Of a DNA stretch of 64,000 bases, positions 13,820-25,458 are shown one piece after another. A model generated the notes under the pieces. That model did not search any database. It saw nothing but the letters and a program-made list of their open reading frames with translations, and was not told the DNA's origin. This DNA comes from Coriaria nepalensis (Eukaryota; Streptophyta; Magnoliopsida; Cucurbitales; Coriariaceae): contig CP114492.1 of assembly GCA_027186245.1 (NCBI GenBank), forward strand, positions 2,549,501 to 2,613,500, in the 5' to 3' direction. The translations under genes and the position numbers were made by a program. Positions within the stretch are counted from its first letter, which is position 1; each line of letters begins with the position of its first letter.

Positions 13820-14230
13820 TGTAAGCCTAAATTCAAGAGCACAACAAAGATCCTTCCATGCCAAACAATCAAGAATGATAACCAGAAAGCGTACCTGAAT
13901 CCATTGAGATGAATAACGAAGGGTTTCGTAGTCTTCCACCATCAATTCATATTTTATGCACTATAAGTTTTTCTCTCTTGATGGGGAAGAAGAAAAGAGC
14001 GTACTATACAATTGTGAATTGGCTTGAGGACCACAACCCTAATTTTATTTTATATACTAAACTAATAGAATCCTATAAATCCTAATTGGGCTAGTATTAA
14101 GTTTCTACACATTGCAAAGCTCATCCCAATAATAGATGTAATAACCTATTATAATATAATTGTTTTATTAATATATAAGGCCATAAATAAATTAGAAATA
14201 ATTTGATATCATACCCTTCTTTGATAATCA
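13820..14230 (-). repeat. 5' LTR of the copia element
   Basis: This is the direct repeat partner of 8113-8512 and adjoins the primer-binding site. Its outer end (right side) is uncertain because the LTRs diverge after cataaataaattag. Confidence 0.75.
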
Positions 14231-14989
14231 TTTTGGTAAATGACTCTCTTTTCAAACTTTTTTGTACATGCCTTTAAGAACTTATAATAAACTAAAATCA
14301 AAAATAAAAAAGAAGAAAAAAAAGGGTAAAAGACATTAATACCCTTATTGAAGATTGAAACCCTAAAACTCAACAAAGAAAAAAAATGGTCATCTCTTTC
14401 TCTTCTCATACTCGGTCAAGTCCGAAATTCTTGCCCTCTATCGTCTTTTTCCCGCTATCTCACTTGCAAAACGGTTTTTCCCCTCAATCTCACCAGCAAA
14501 ACAAAGCTCAAGCCTGGTATGCTCTCTCTCTCTCCCCCCTTTATTTTTCTCTCACGAACTAATCTCAGTCCTAAATCATCAACTCATGAACTAATCTCAG
14601 TCCGTTATTAACAGACTTAGTATCTTATAGACAAATTTCCTTTCGCACTACCATTAATGATGGATAACGAATAATGCTAAGCTGAAAAAGATGAAAATCG
14701 CACGGCATGCATTTATTATAATCAAAGTTAGCGTTTGATTTTGATGAAAATGATTAGATGATAAATAGATTTTGTTCGTGAAATGTTGTTTTTTATTTTA
14801 ATTTTGAACTTTCGTTGATTTTTTTTCCAATTTTACTTGATGACGAACTGATTTCATGGAGATCTAAGTCAATTCTCTTGTGATTTCACAAGATAACTTA
14901 CTTAGACAATCTTTCATCTCAGTCCAAAATTTTGGAGAACATAGTGTGTAACTATTTGTTTATGTAAATAAATTGAACATTTGTTTTGT
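14231..14989. other. Likely left flank of the MULE region, no coding sequence
   Basis: The stretch contains a short CT-rich tract (14520-14540) and a promoter-like AT-rich stretch before the DUF1985 pseudogene. A MULE terminal inverted repeat should be somewhere here, but I could not pair one confidently with the right side. Confidence 0.35.
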
Positions 14990-17900
14990 TTGTTTTCAAG
15001 GAGATGTATCACCTACACTTACCCGGGTCTTGAAGTCCAAGGATCATTTTCCTTGCACGATTACTGATCGTTCGAGGCTATAGGAGGTGATTTCAGATAT
15101 TAAAGAGAGGCTTAATTATAGACAGCTGAAAAGATTTAGCAAATCATGCTTTAACCACTTCCTGAAGATTGATAAGAGGCTTTTACTCTATGCTTAGTTA
15201 CTCAGAGCCTTGATTCTTTGTCAAGCTAAGTCTGCAAAGAAGTATGAGACCTTGTACATCATAAATGGTCATCCCCTCCTTTACTCGATGAAAGAGTTCG
15301 ATCTTATTACGAGACTGAGATGTCACAAGTTGTCGGCCTTACCTCGTAGAGTAAAGAAAAATGCAGAATTATTGAAGTATTGGTTTAAAGGGAATGATAA
15401 GATTACATATGGTATGCTTATTGAAGTATTAAAAAAATACCAAGTTTAGAACTAAAACACGTGAAGAAGATCTTGATGATATGGAAAAGGTTGAAGATCT
15501 ACAGTTGAAGTTAGTGCTGCTTTACTTCTTAGTGGTTGGCCTCTTAGGTATTGTGAGGAGGCATAATGTACCAGCTTAGTATCTATTCAAGGTCTCGGAT
15601 ATTGAGTTCTTCGATAGCTACCCTTAGGGTAAAGTAGTATATCAGAGAACCATTAGATACATCCACAAGGACAACCTCCCGACGAGGTCTAAAAGAGTTG
15701 CAAGTAGAGAAAAACCGATTATTGAGAAGTAGGACATACACTATTTATAGTAAGTTTGTACTACTTAATGTTTATTATTACTTTTTTTTATATTACTATA
15801 GGTATGGGCAATTGATGAGATTAAGGATGTGATACGTTTATTTACTTTTTTTTTCGATGATGAGATTAAGGATGTTGCAATTAATCGTCTGGGGACTTTA
15901 TCAGATATGACCACAGAGGAGACAGACTATTCTGAAGAATCTTCTACATATACGTATTTTTTTTTTTTCTAGATAAGGGCGAAGGAGTTAAACTCAGGCG
16001 AAGATAAAGAAGAGAATAGGGAGGAGTCAGAAGAAGGCGATGAACATAATGATGATGTAAATATGGAGGGATTAGAATATGTGGAGGGAGAGGATGAGGT
16101 AGAGGGATCCGAATGATCCTATCCATTTGCACCAATTGCAAATTGTGACTTGCGGGATCTAGTACAAAGGACGGAAGAGAAGATTAAGGAGGTCTGTCAG
16201 AAAATGAAGCAGAGCTTCAGTCTGAAAAATAAGGGCGCTAGAGCATAAATTTGATTAGAGACTCGGTGTACTGGAGCGTATGGTCGGTTTGGTTGTGGAG
16301 AAATTATCATGTGCAATCTATCGACCATTTGGTGCAGACGATGAAGCAGCTTCATAGCACGGCTCGGTTGACCATCGTATATATGCCACATGGCATACGT
16401 GGTAAGCCCGATATGGTACTAATTTTAAAATTTGTAATTTTACATTGTAGATTTATTTTCATCATATTAATAAAATTAATATTTTGTTATATAGGTGTTT
16501 TTGTTACTGGTCTCTCCCCTATACAAGATTGATTTGGTGATGACCTGGCGGATCAAGATGGCAATTGTAAGAAAATTAATTTTTTTTTAATATCTTATAT
16601 TTATTTCTATGACACTAATAAATGTAACATTTTATTATGTACGTATTTTTGGTATTGGTCCCTCCCTTTCACAAGACGGATTAAGTGATAATCTGGCAGG
16701 TTGAGATTATGATGGTAAGAAAATTAATTTTTTAGTATATTTTATTTATTTTCATGTTACTAATAAATGTAACATTTTGTTATCTAGGTATTTTTGGTGC
16801 TGGTCTCTTTCCTCCATGAGGCGAATTAGGTGGTGACATAGCAGGTCAAGATGATGCTGGTAAGAATTTTTTTTTTAATATCTTATATTTATTTTTATGA
16901 CACTAATAAAGTTAACATTTGTTAGGTTGGGGTTATTGGTATTGGTCCCTCTCCTCTAAATATCGAGACTCAAGTTCCAGTTGATGTTGAGTTTGTTGGT
17001 GCCCCTCCAAATATTGAGAATCAGGTTTCGAAAAACGGTGATGGTACAAATAATTATTTTATTTAAGATTTTGTTAAATTTTTAAAAAATTTTCCTAAGT
17101 CTTAAATATTTTATTTTCTTATGAAGGGGTGGCTGGAGATGGTGAGGATAACAACCCCACCTATGCGATGCTAGAGACTCCACAAAGAATTAAGAAGCAA
17201 AGTTATGTCATTTTGTCTCCATACTTAAATTCATATCACATCCAGAAACATAGGTAGAATGATGATATCACACTTGATCCATTTTGAGAGCCAGAGGAGG
17301 CAACATTGGATGCTACAAGGAATGGGCCAAAGCCAAATATCAGCCAACCTTCAAATCATTAATGGGCATTCAAGCCGATAAGGAATATTTTTGGAAAGGG
17401 AAGTTGCTGAAAAGTATAGTAAGTATTATCCAATTTTACTTAAATATTTGATTTATACTTTAATAAATTTATCTATCCCTTATTTTAATGAAATGGTTGG
17501 CAACATATCAACGAAGCTTTATTGTTGATCTAGTGGCGATTAGAAAAGGTTCCCCAATTATTCGCTCGGGCTATAGAAAAGCCGGTTGTAATAATGGATG
17601 ACCTCTTCACTTTTAGTATGGTTGCGATGATAAATGACTAACCCGTGCTCAAAGAGTATGCATGAAAATCAAAGTTACGGCTTTTTGTACTTTTTATTAA
17701 TCTTATTATGTCTTAACAATATTGACTTTTTTGTTGTAATTACGTAATATGAATGGAAGAATGGCATGCAACCCCACTTGGGATAGTGCGCGCACTATGT
17801 ACTCGCTACTCAACATTGAAGATGTGCATTGGGTGGCCTTAGCCATTAACTTCGACTCTTAGACTATATATAGCAGGGACTCAAAGGTAGATCTCCTAGA

Positions 17901-18202
17901 GATTAATGAAGTCACTACAATAGGATTATTTTCGACGGTATATAGTATCTTACCAAAAATCATGTTCCATAGTAGCAAATTGTACACGAAATATCACAAG
18001 AAAATGAAGACAAACTGCATGCTTGAAAAAGTTGAAGTGCCACAAAATAAGAGTAAGAAATGAGGAGATTGTGAGGTTTGGACTATAAAATGTAGAGTTC
18101 CATATGATAGGATTCTCATTAGAGAATGTAAATGATGATATGATTAGGTTATATAGGCGTAAGATAGCTTTTGACATATATAAACATGTATGGGACTTGT
18201 AG
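14990..18202 (+). pseudogene. DUF1985 / Ulp1-like cysteine protease gene of a MULE, decayed
   Basis: The left part (about 15000-15460) translates to a DUF1985 domain, with YIINGHPLLYSMKEFDLITR followed by a Leu-rich helix. A continuation at 15500-15700 includes VSDIEFFDSYP. The right part (about 17590-18202) is a C48 (Ulp1/SENP) peptidase domain. It shows VHWVALAINFDS with the catalytic His and RGDCEVWTIK with the catalytic Cys. The C-terminus NDDMIRLYRRKIAFDIY ends naturally in WDL-stop at 18200-18202. Stops and frameshifts interrupt the frame. In plants, DUF1985-Ulp1 genes are the usual cargo of a class of Mutator-like elements, which fits the MULE transposase remnant at 19570-20760. Confidence 0.8.
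16395..16975 (+). repeat. Tandemly duplicated exon-intron unit, about four copies
   Basis: Inside the Ulp1 pseudogene a unit of roughly 140-180 bases is repeated head to tail. Each unit has an AT-rich intron-like part that contains ctaataaatgtaacattttgtta and ends in AG. An exon-like part follows, of the form GTATTTTTGGTnnTGGTCYCT, continuing to about 70 bases and ending before GTAAG. Copies start near 16490, 16640, 16785 and 16927; the last is shortened and diverged. Divergence between copies is moderate. Confidence 0.8.
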
Positions 18203-18329
18203 ATCACTTTTTGTTTTTCTATAATATATGGTAATTTGAATATCGTTTTGTTTACTCTATGGTAAACACTATATGTTAAACAATGAAATAAAGAAAACAA
18301 AAAGGAAACAAAAAAAAGAAAAGAAGCAA

Positions 18330-18437
18330 AAACATACCCTATTGTCCTAGTTCGAAATCATAGATCAGAATCATGATTTCAGACCGTCACAGATTTTAGA
18401 TTGAACAAACATTCTAAATTCATGATTTCAAACTCCT
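18330..18437. repeat. Left inverted-repeat arm beside the telomere-like array
   Basis: The arm starts aacataccctattgtcctag and contains atcatgatttcagaccgtc. The reverse complement of 18970-19067 matches it closely over about 90-100 bases. It forms the left side of a foldback-like structure. Confidence 0.75.
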
Positions 18438-18499
18438 TATTCAGTCTGAAACTTGGTCCATAGGTTTTATTTTATTTTATTTTTATTTTTATATATTGG

Positions 18500-18955
18500 A
18501 CACCCTCTATACCCTAAATTCACTTTAAAACTAAACATAAATTTTAAAAACCTTGAACTTAAATCGTAAACTTAAACCCTGAATCTTACACTTAAAATCT
18601 TAAACTTAAACTTAAATGTTTAAACATAAACCTTACACTTAAAATCTTAAACCTTATACTTAAGACCTTACATCTATACACTAAATCCTAAACTCGGGTT
18701 TAAAACCTTAAACTTACTAAACATAAATCTTAAATCTTAAACCTTACACTTACAACCTTAAGCTTAAAAATAAACCTTAAATTTTAAATCTACACGTAAA
18801 ACCTTAAATTTGGAGTTAAAACCTTAAACTTCAACCCTAAATATAAACATTAAACTTGGACTGTAAACCTAAACCTTAAAACATATACACAAAACCCTAA
18901 ACCTAAACCTTAAATCCTAAACTTAAATCCTAAACTAAACCCTAAACCTAAAAAT
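18500..18955. repeat. Degenerate telomere-like (CCCTAAA-type) interstitial array
   Basis: About 450 bases consist of variants of the plant telomere repeat in CCCTAAA orientation, such as aaaccctaaacctaaacc, with many units drifted to taaacttaaa or taaacctt. The purest units are at the right side (18890-18955). It is bracketed by inverted-repeat arms and lies within the MULE region. Confidence 0.8.
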
Positions 18956-18969
18956 AAAAATTAAAAAAA

Positions 18970-19067
18970 AAAACATTCTAACCTAGATTTCAGACTATTT
19001 GTTCAGTTCGAAATCTGTGACAATCTGAAATTATGATTTTGGACTAGGACAGTAGGGTATGTTTTTA
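18970..19067. repeat. Right inverted-repeat arm beside the telomere-like array
   Basis: Reverse-complementary to 18330-18437. It includes gaaatctgtgacaatctgaa and ends ggacagtagggtatgttttt. Confidence 0.75.
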
Positions 19068-19390
19068 TCTATATTATGTGATAGTTCGAAATCAATATGA
19101 AATCATGGACCCTAACATTCCAATCCATGATTTCTGACTAGGATAGTAGGATAATTGTTTTTTTTTTCAATTTTGACATAGATTTCAGACTATACAATCT
19201 GGCCGAAATCATAGTCTGAAATCATGATTTTGAATTGTCTGTGACATTCTGAAATTTGTGACAGTCCGTAATCATGATTTCAGACTATGATAATAAGGTG
19301 TACTTTTGTCTATGTTCTATGACAATCTGAAATCATGGACCCTAAGATACTGGTCTATGATTTCAGACTTCGACAATAGCAAAAAAAAAA
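19068..19390. repeat. Further partial copies of the same arm sequence
   Basis: The block tatgacaatctgaaatcatg followed by gaccctaa, then atgatttcagact, occurs at about 19078-19150 and again at 19315-19380. Related pieces lie between. These are direct repeats of about 235-base spacing and make the right side of the structure longer than the left. Confidence 0.7.
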
Positions 19391-19569
19391 AAAAACAAGG
19401 AAAAAATTTAAAGTGGAGTGCAAGTACTAGGAAAATATACAAAAATGAAACATGACAGTTCTTATTATAATAATAAATCATCATATAATAAACATAACAG
19501 TTTTTACCAAAATAATAGTTCTTCTTACAATAAACATAATATCACACAATAAAACATCATGAAATGTTT

Positions 19570-20760
19570 TTGACAGGTGCTGCTGGAATCGAGTTTTGAC
19601 GAGTCTTCATGTTGTGTCCAAGATTGTCGCAATTGCCACACTTTCTTTGTCTTCATATTTGTTCCTCGGGTTAAAGTATATGTTTGATTTTGAGTCTTTC
19701 ACTCTTTTTACACATGATAGGTGGTAGAACAACAATTGACCAGTGCCTTTTCAAAGAATCTCACTCGCTTGTCAGTGGTGCTTAATAAATTGATTCTACA
19801 TTAACAATCCTCCAATTTTGAGTGGAGTTGTATGGTGAACACAATAAGCATACACTCATACATTTAGACTATTCAACTGCTACGGCATGCGCACATGAAA
19901 TTTTATCCAAGTCAAACATTCTATGTGTAACTATGTTCCCTTAAGTAGATAACAACACTAGTATCACCTTGTGTCACTTTTATACTTATGATCATCCACA
20001 CTCTTAGTCTTCATTATCAATGATTCATCATATCTTTTTCTAACAAATTTCACTATCTTAAGAGTGCAACGCTTGGTATGCTAGTTGGTTTCATTTCTTC
20101 AAGCATTGAACTAAGTTGTCATCATCTTCCTAATACTATCGAGCAAGGCTATAATTAAATATTCACACGCATCTTTCAATGTAGCGTTATGCGACTCAGA
20201 CTTAATATTTTTCATGATATTGTATCTAAGATCTTGGAAATAAGCTCTTGACTAATGTTCAAACCCAATATCTTCTAGGTACGTTGCCACACTAGTATGC
20301 GATGCTCTAATCTCATTGAAGTATTTGTTGAATTCTTGTAGCCTATATGTTTTGGCTACCATATTAGGTAGAGAGAACATTCCACCATTCAACCATTCCT
20401 AAATCTCAATTTGATAGTTTACCCGATGTGCCAAATACATCCACCATTTTGGATTCAAGTAAATACTTTATACAACATTGTTTACACTTTGTGATCGATT
20501 TGAAATGAACACTAAATTAAGGGCATCATATATCTTTTCTTAAAGCCTAGTCAAGAACTAAGTTTAAGATGCCTCATTCTCCAAGCGACTATAGCCCATA
20601 CTGTCAGATAAAGTTGATTTACAATTTCGTACAGTTACAGTTAGAAGTGTGCCCTTGTATTTACACTTCAAAAAGGTCTCATTAATACAAATAATTTTTT
20701 CGCGTCAATAATTCGAATTTATAATTCTTATACTAGTCATAATATTAAAATATCACAAAA
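19570..20760 (-). pseudogene. Mutator-like (MURA/MULE) transposase, C-terminal half, decayed
   Basis: The minus strand encodes a stretch like SESHNATLKDACEYLIIALL, a conserved MULE segment before the SWIM finger. It is followed by FDLDKISCAHAVAVE, the SWIM zinc-finger end with CxH. A zinc knuckle KCGNCDNLGHNMKTR lies near 19585-19640, in which the last Cys is replaced by Arg. Stops and frameshifts are present, and no N-terminal DDE portion was recognised to the right. It converges on the Ulp1 pseudogene. Confidence 0.8.
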
Positions 20761-23700
20761 TTAATATTAAATTAATAATAAAAGTTTATAAAAAAATAAT
20801 AAGTAAAATTAAATTCAACACTAGTAAAAGGTTGTTCTCAATGTCATTGTCTCGTGATCCCGGTACTACCGGTATTGGTATTAGGATTTATATAATAATT
20901 TTAATTTTAAAATGTCATCAAGAAAATAATAAATTAATAACAAATATTTATATAAATTTTATTAATGAACTTAATTTAACACTTATAATATTTTATTATA
21001 ATTAAAAATAAATTAAAAAAAAAAGAGATAATTTTTGATCTTATTCTCATTCTCATTTCAAATCTTTAATCCCAGTACCGGAAACGTAACGAGACTATTA
21101 TTTTGATTCATGGTGAATATCGAGATGGAATCAAGATTCTCATCTAGATCAAGAAAAATGCTCACTTATACATAATACTTATAATTATATTTTTATAATT
21201 TAAAAAAAAAATAAATTTATTAACTTTTTATCTTATATATTATTCGGGAACAAGACTAAAAATAGTTTCATTCCCGTTTCAATTTCCAACTCTCAATATT
21301 GTGAACAAGAACATGATAAGATCGAAATTTTACTAGTATACAAATAATTTGAGATCAATCTATTCACCTAAAACAAATTATAATTCTAATATAAAAAAAT
21401 CCAAGATTTCACCAAGATTACAGACCAATTATCACTAGTCCAAAATCTTGGACTAAAATTCCGGTTCAATTTAATTGGTCTGAAATCTTGAACCATAAGT
21501 AATAGATGTCCCATCCGGTCCAAATCTACATCGAATGGAAGAAAATAAGCATATACCATATCATTTTAAGATCAAATGACCAAAATTTAAAGAATAAATA
21601 CGGTATGTGTATGAGTACTCATTAAAGAAAAAAAAATGGATAGAAAAAGATAACACATATATCTAAAATCTTGACTTTTTATGGGTAAGAATGGTGAAGT
21701 TTCTCTTTCTCTGATGAAGGATAACCAAAATACTGATCTTTCTTCTCCGACAAAAGATCGAGCAAAAATTGGAACAGTTGGAGCAAATCTGAGTAAGGGC
21801 GGCCATTTTTTTCCGTTGCGACAGTTAGGTTGTTTTATTTTTTTAAATGTTAAAAGTTGGGTATGTTTTTGGGAAATACGGAAAATGAATGGTAGTAAAG
21901 GAGAAGAATGAGATGATATATAAGTGTAAATTTTTTATTTATTCATTAAATATTAAATAAATAATAAAAAATAGTTATTTATAAAAAATAATGGAAAGAA
22001 ATTCATTGGACACAAAAAATTTGACATAAAGTAAATTAGCTAAATATTCCAATAAATGATTAGATACATACGTTAAAGTCTTCGAACTCTTTAGGAAGGC
22101 AGGTGCCATTAGTAAGAGGATAACTTATTGACATAACAAGACCTTCTTTTTTTATTTTTTTAATTAATTATTTTTTTATTTTTAATGAGATTTAATAAGA
22201 TTTTATTTCATGTCTTCTGTGTAAAAGGGTGTTTTTGCATTACGATATTGTATGTCCGTGAGCATCTTACCTAAAATGAAAACTAGTACGAGTCATTCTT
22301 GAAAAACTTATTTTATTTGTTATTTTTTTAAAATAATAAAGATGATATATTTTATTTGTGAGATTAAAAAAATATGATTTTTAAGCATGATATACATACA
22401 TAAGAAATTCAAAGTAGATGTACATTTTAGTAGGGTAGCGAGGGGGTCAAGAGGGCAAGAAGTGAACGTGGGTGGGGTCAGGAGGCATTTGTAGAAAGGA
22501 AAAACCTTTCCTTTGTGGGTTCTTCCTTTCTTAATGATTATGTTTATTGACGTTTCGAAGGGTTAAGATTTAAGAGGATCTAAAGGAAATCTGCTATTGA
22601 GATTGTGACCAAACGCCAACCCATTAATTGTCATTCAGACGTAGAGATTGAGGCGGCTCCTCATCAATTGGAGTATTAGTTTAAATTAAAATTTAAAATT
22701 ATTTTGATATAAAATTTATTTTAAAAATAATTATAGATATAAATTATATCATTATAAGGGAGAGTCGGCTCTGCATAAAGATTTATGAAAACTAGCATAA
22801 TAAGGTGTTATATTTATGATTAATTTTGAATGTAATCTATTTTGTGTAAGTGAAATATTAGAGTTGTTTCAATTTTTTTTCCTGTTAAAGTTTCGAAATA
22901 ATATATAATATATTAAAATTTATATATGTGTGAATGAACAATAGATGCTCAAAATTCACTCAATGAAATTTTTTGAAATGACAAAATAAAAAAGGAGAAA
23001 AGTTTATAATATATTTAAAATGGAGCAAATGACTTGAGTGTTTATATGGTATTACCAAGTTATTGATAGTAAATAATATAAGTACGAGTATGCATTGGCC
23101 TGGTCGCTTGGATTTATGCGATTTCCATAATTAATCCAAATATGATCGATTTTTAAAATTTTTACATATGGTTAATCTAAATACCTTAAAAATTAGGCCA
23201 AAATTTCAGGTTTGGTTAGACATAAACACACAAGTGATCAATATTTTTCTTCAATACAAAAAAACAAAAAACAAAAAACAAAAAATTAAATAAACTAAAT
23301 AATCATTAACATTGTTACTATCAAAAAGATAAAACAAATAATTAGTATTAAATCCATGATTTTAAAATATAAATTATCTTCAACAATAATGAAAAATGAT
23401 AGTTAAAAGTCAATTCATAAAATAATAAATTTAATAAAATAAAAAACAGTTACATTCAATATTACTTATTTTCGTTTCTTTTTTCCTTTGAACTCGATAT
23501 CTTCCGCAAGGTAGAATAAAACAAAATGTTTAATACATTTTGAAATAAACTCCAAGTAGGAGGGAGAATAAAACAAAACGGTTACTAATTTTTGATATTA
23601 TATAGATTCAAAAGATAAATAAAAAAATAAATTCCAAGTTATAGAAAAAATATATTCGAAGGAATTTTTTCATACATATGACATATTTTAGTATTAATAT

Positions 23701-23920
23701 ATAAGAATGTATATGCTGTAAACATGATTTTACCGCTTAACCCCTATATATATTTTATTAATTTTATCTAGCTGGATTTTAACCGGTTTTGATTGTTTTT
23801 TTTATATATACATTTTGCAGCCAAATTTTCGAGTTAAGTTTAAATTAAATTCGTAATTAACCCAATACACGTTAAACTGCAAGTCCATGAAGTTTAGAAA
23901 AATCCAAATATCTGGAGAGC

Positions 23921-24014
23921 AAATTGAAGAAACGATTTTAAATCTTTGTGGAGTTGATCATTCAAACAAATTGAAGAAACGACCTTAAATCTTTGCGGAG
24001 TTGATCATTCAAAC
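23921..24014. repeat. 47-bp tandem duplication
   Basis: Two adjacent copies (23921-23967 and 23968-24014) start aaattgaagaaacga and end gatcattcaaac. They differ at three positions or so. The pair ends about 18 bases before the plastid 23S fragment. Confidence 0.9.
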
Positions 24015-24032
24015 CTTTCAATTCATAGATGT

Positions 24033-24106
24033 GGACTCACCCTCCATAGACGAACCTTGCGGAGGAACCCTTTAGGTTTTTGGGGCATTGGATTCTCACC
24101 AATGTT
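24033..24106 (-). pseudogene. Nuclear plastid insertion: 23S rRNA fragment
   Basis: On the minus strand the stretch reads aacattggtgagaatccaat, then gcccc, then a block matching aaacctaagggttcctccgc (one extra A), caaggttcgtc and ggagggtgagtc. That is a well-conserved piece of chloroplast 23S rRNA. I recognised it from memory of the rRNA sequence. The plant mitochondrial 26S counterpart differs (for example tacgctatgctcgtc), so plastid origin is favoured. It has a few substitutions, as expected for an old nuclear copy (NUPT). Confidence 0.75.
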
Positions 24107-24369
24107 GCGCCGAAACATCTTCCGATTGAGTCTCAACTATTGGTAAAGCAGTCATACACCCTCTCGAGTAAGGAACACTCTTTCTTACCCATGCACTGTA
24201 AGTTGTACTTATAAGTTGCTATTTTATCTTTATTGATATAGTAGAATCCCAATATATTAATAATATCGCTTAAATAATATTTTTGAATGGTCTCAGGATA
24301 ACATGCTAAATTAAGAATTCTTTAAATTTATAAGATAATACATTTTAAAAAATTTATATAGGTCCCATA

Positions 24370-24402
<33 letters not shown>

Positions 24403-25289
24403 TTCCTAAAATATAGTGCTTATAATTCAACTATAAGATTTTTTTAAAAATATGACTTAATAATTGATTATTTCTTCTTGAAATTGACATAAACTTAAAT
24501 AAAATTTTTAACTTTTCTAAACATGATAAGAAGTTCTAACTTGATTTTTTCATACTATAATAAAAAAATATTTAATGTCATCACCGTTTTGGAATCTTCT
24601 TTCAAAACAAGATCCATAACAGATATTGAATCTTGTTTCCTAAAGAAATTTTTTCAACATATTATTTGCAGCGCAATTTTTTCTAGTAGATTGATATTTT
24701 ACGGTAAAATTGTCGACATATTTTATAATATTTCCATGATCACAAAAATCGCCGTATTTAGATATTTCTAATAAAAGTTATACTTAAATTATTACAATAT
24801 AATAATAAATATGATGATTTGCTTGAATTTAATAGTTGCATTATTATGACTAAGGTATAGTAGACTTTCTTTATATACTCACCAAACTAAATTTCATATT
24901 CCATTTATTTCTAAATAGAATTAATAAGGTAGAAATACATTAATAAATTAATAAATTATTAATATATTGATAAATAAATTAAATAATAATCTTTAAATAT
25001 TGATTATTTCATATTTATTATTATATCGTTAATTTAATATTTTATTAAATTAATAAATTTTTTGATCTCTATATTAAAATTTTATCAAAATTTTGTTGTA
25101 TTAAAATTTCAACTTCTTAAAATAATTTTAAATAGTAAGAATAAATTTAATTGATATAGTTAATTTGATTTTTCAAGTAATCGGATGGTTTATGTAATAA
25201 AAATGGAAAGATGCCGGAATTTATTGATTTTCCGGGTGAAATTTATAAAATTTTAGTTTAAGTAACTAAGTTTAATTAAACTACAAAAT

Positions 25290-25458
25290 ACCCCAAAGCT
25301 TCTCTGATCTTACCCCTTCGACGCCGGAATATTTCTCCCCCCAAAGCTTCATCTTCTTTTCCCGGTTCAAATCCATCTCCATTTTCGTCTCCAACTTTCG
25401 GTTTAAACCCCCTCCAATCTTATTTTTCGCCTTCGAAGTTCTCGTTTTATCGAATCAG
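25290..25458 (+). promoter_or_regulatory. 5' untranslated first exon of the ATP synthase subunit f-like gene
   Basis: This CT-rich leader ends in aatcag before GTATGAAT (25459), a good donor. The matching acceptor is ctctgcag at 26553, three bases before the ATG. A long intron in the 5' UTR is common in highly expressed plant housekeeping genes. The transcription start is not visible and the left boundary is approximate. Confidence 0.5.

Larger units (their letters stand above)
8113..14230 (-). mobile_element. Ty1/copia LTR retrotransposon, degenerate, minus strand
   Basis: Two direct repeats of roughly 400 bp, both starting tgtaagcctaaattcaag on the plus strand, flank a decayed gag-pol. Read on the minus strand, the right copy is the 5' LTR. 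One base past its end is a primer-binding site matching the plant initiator-methionine tRNA type. The LTRs differ by many substitutions, so insertion is old. The left outer boundary (8113) is clear. The right outer boundary is uncertain (about 14210-14235). The 5-mer gtaaa before 8113 recurs at 14236-14240 but is not directly adjacent to a canonical CA end. Confidence 0.85.
20761..25290. other. Long AT-rich intergenic region with small repeats
   Basis: No gene was recognised. The stretch holds a short inverted repeat (agattacagaccaatt near 21414 paired with aattggtctgaaatct near 21475) and a 76-codon open frame at 21681-21911 with no recognisable domain. It also has poly-A/AT runs, a (TA)n microsatellite near 24376-24400, a 47-bp tandem duplication and a plastid DNA fragment. 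The last two are listed separately. MULE termini may lie at its left side. Confidence 0.45.
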
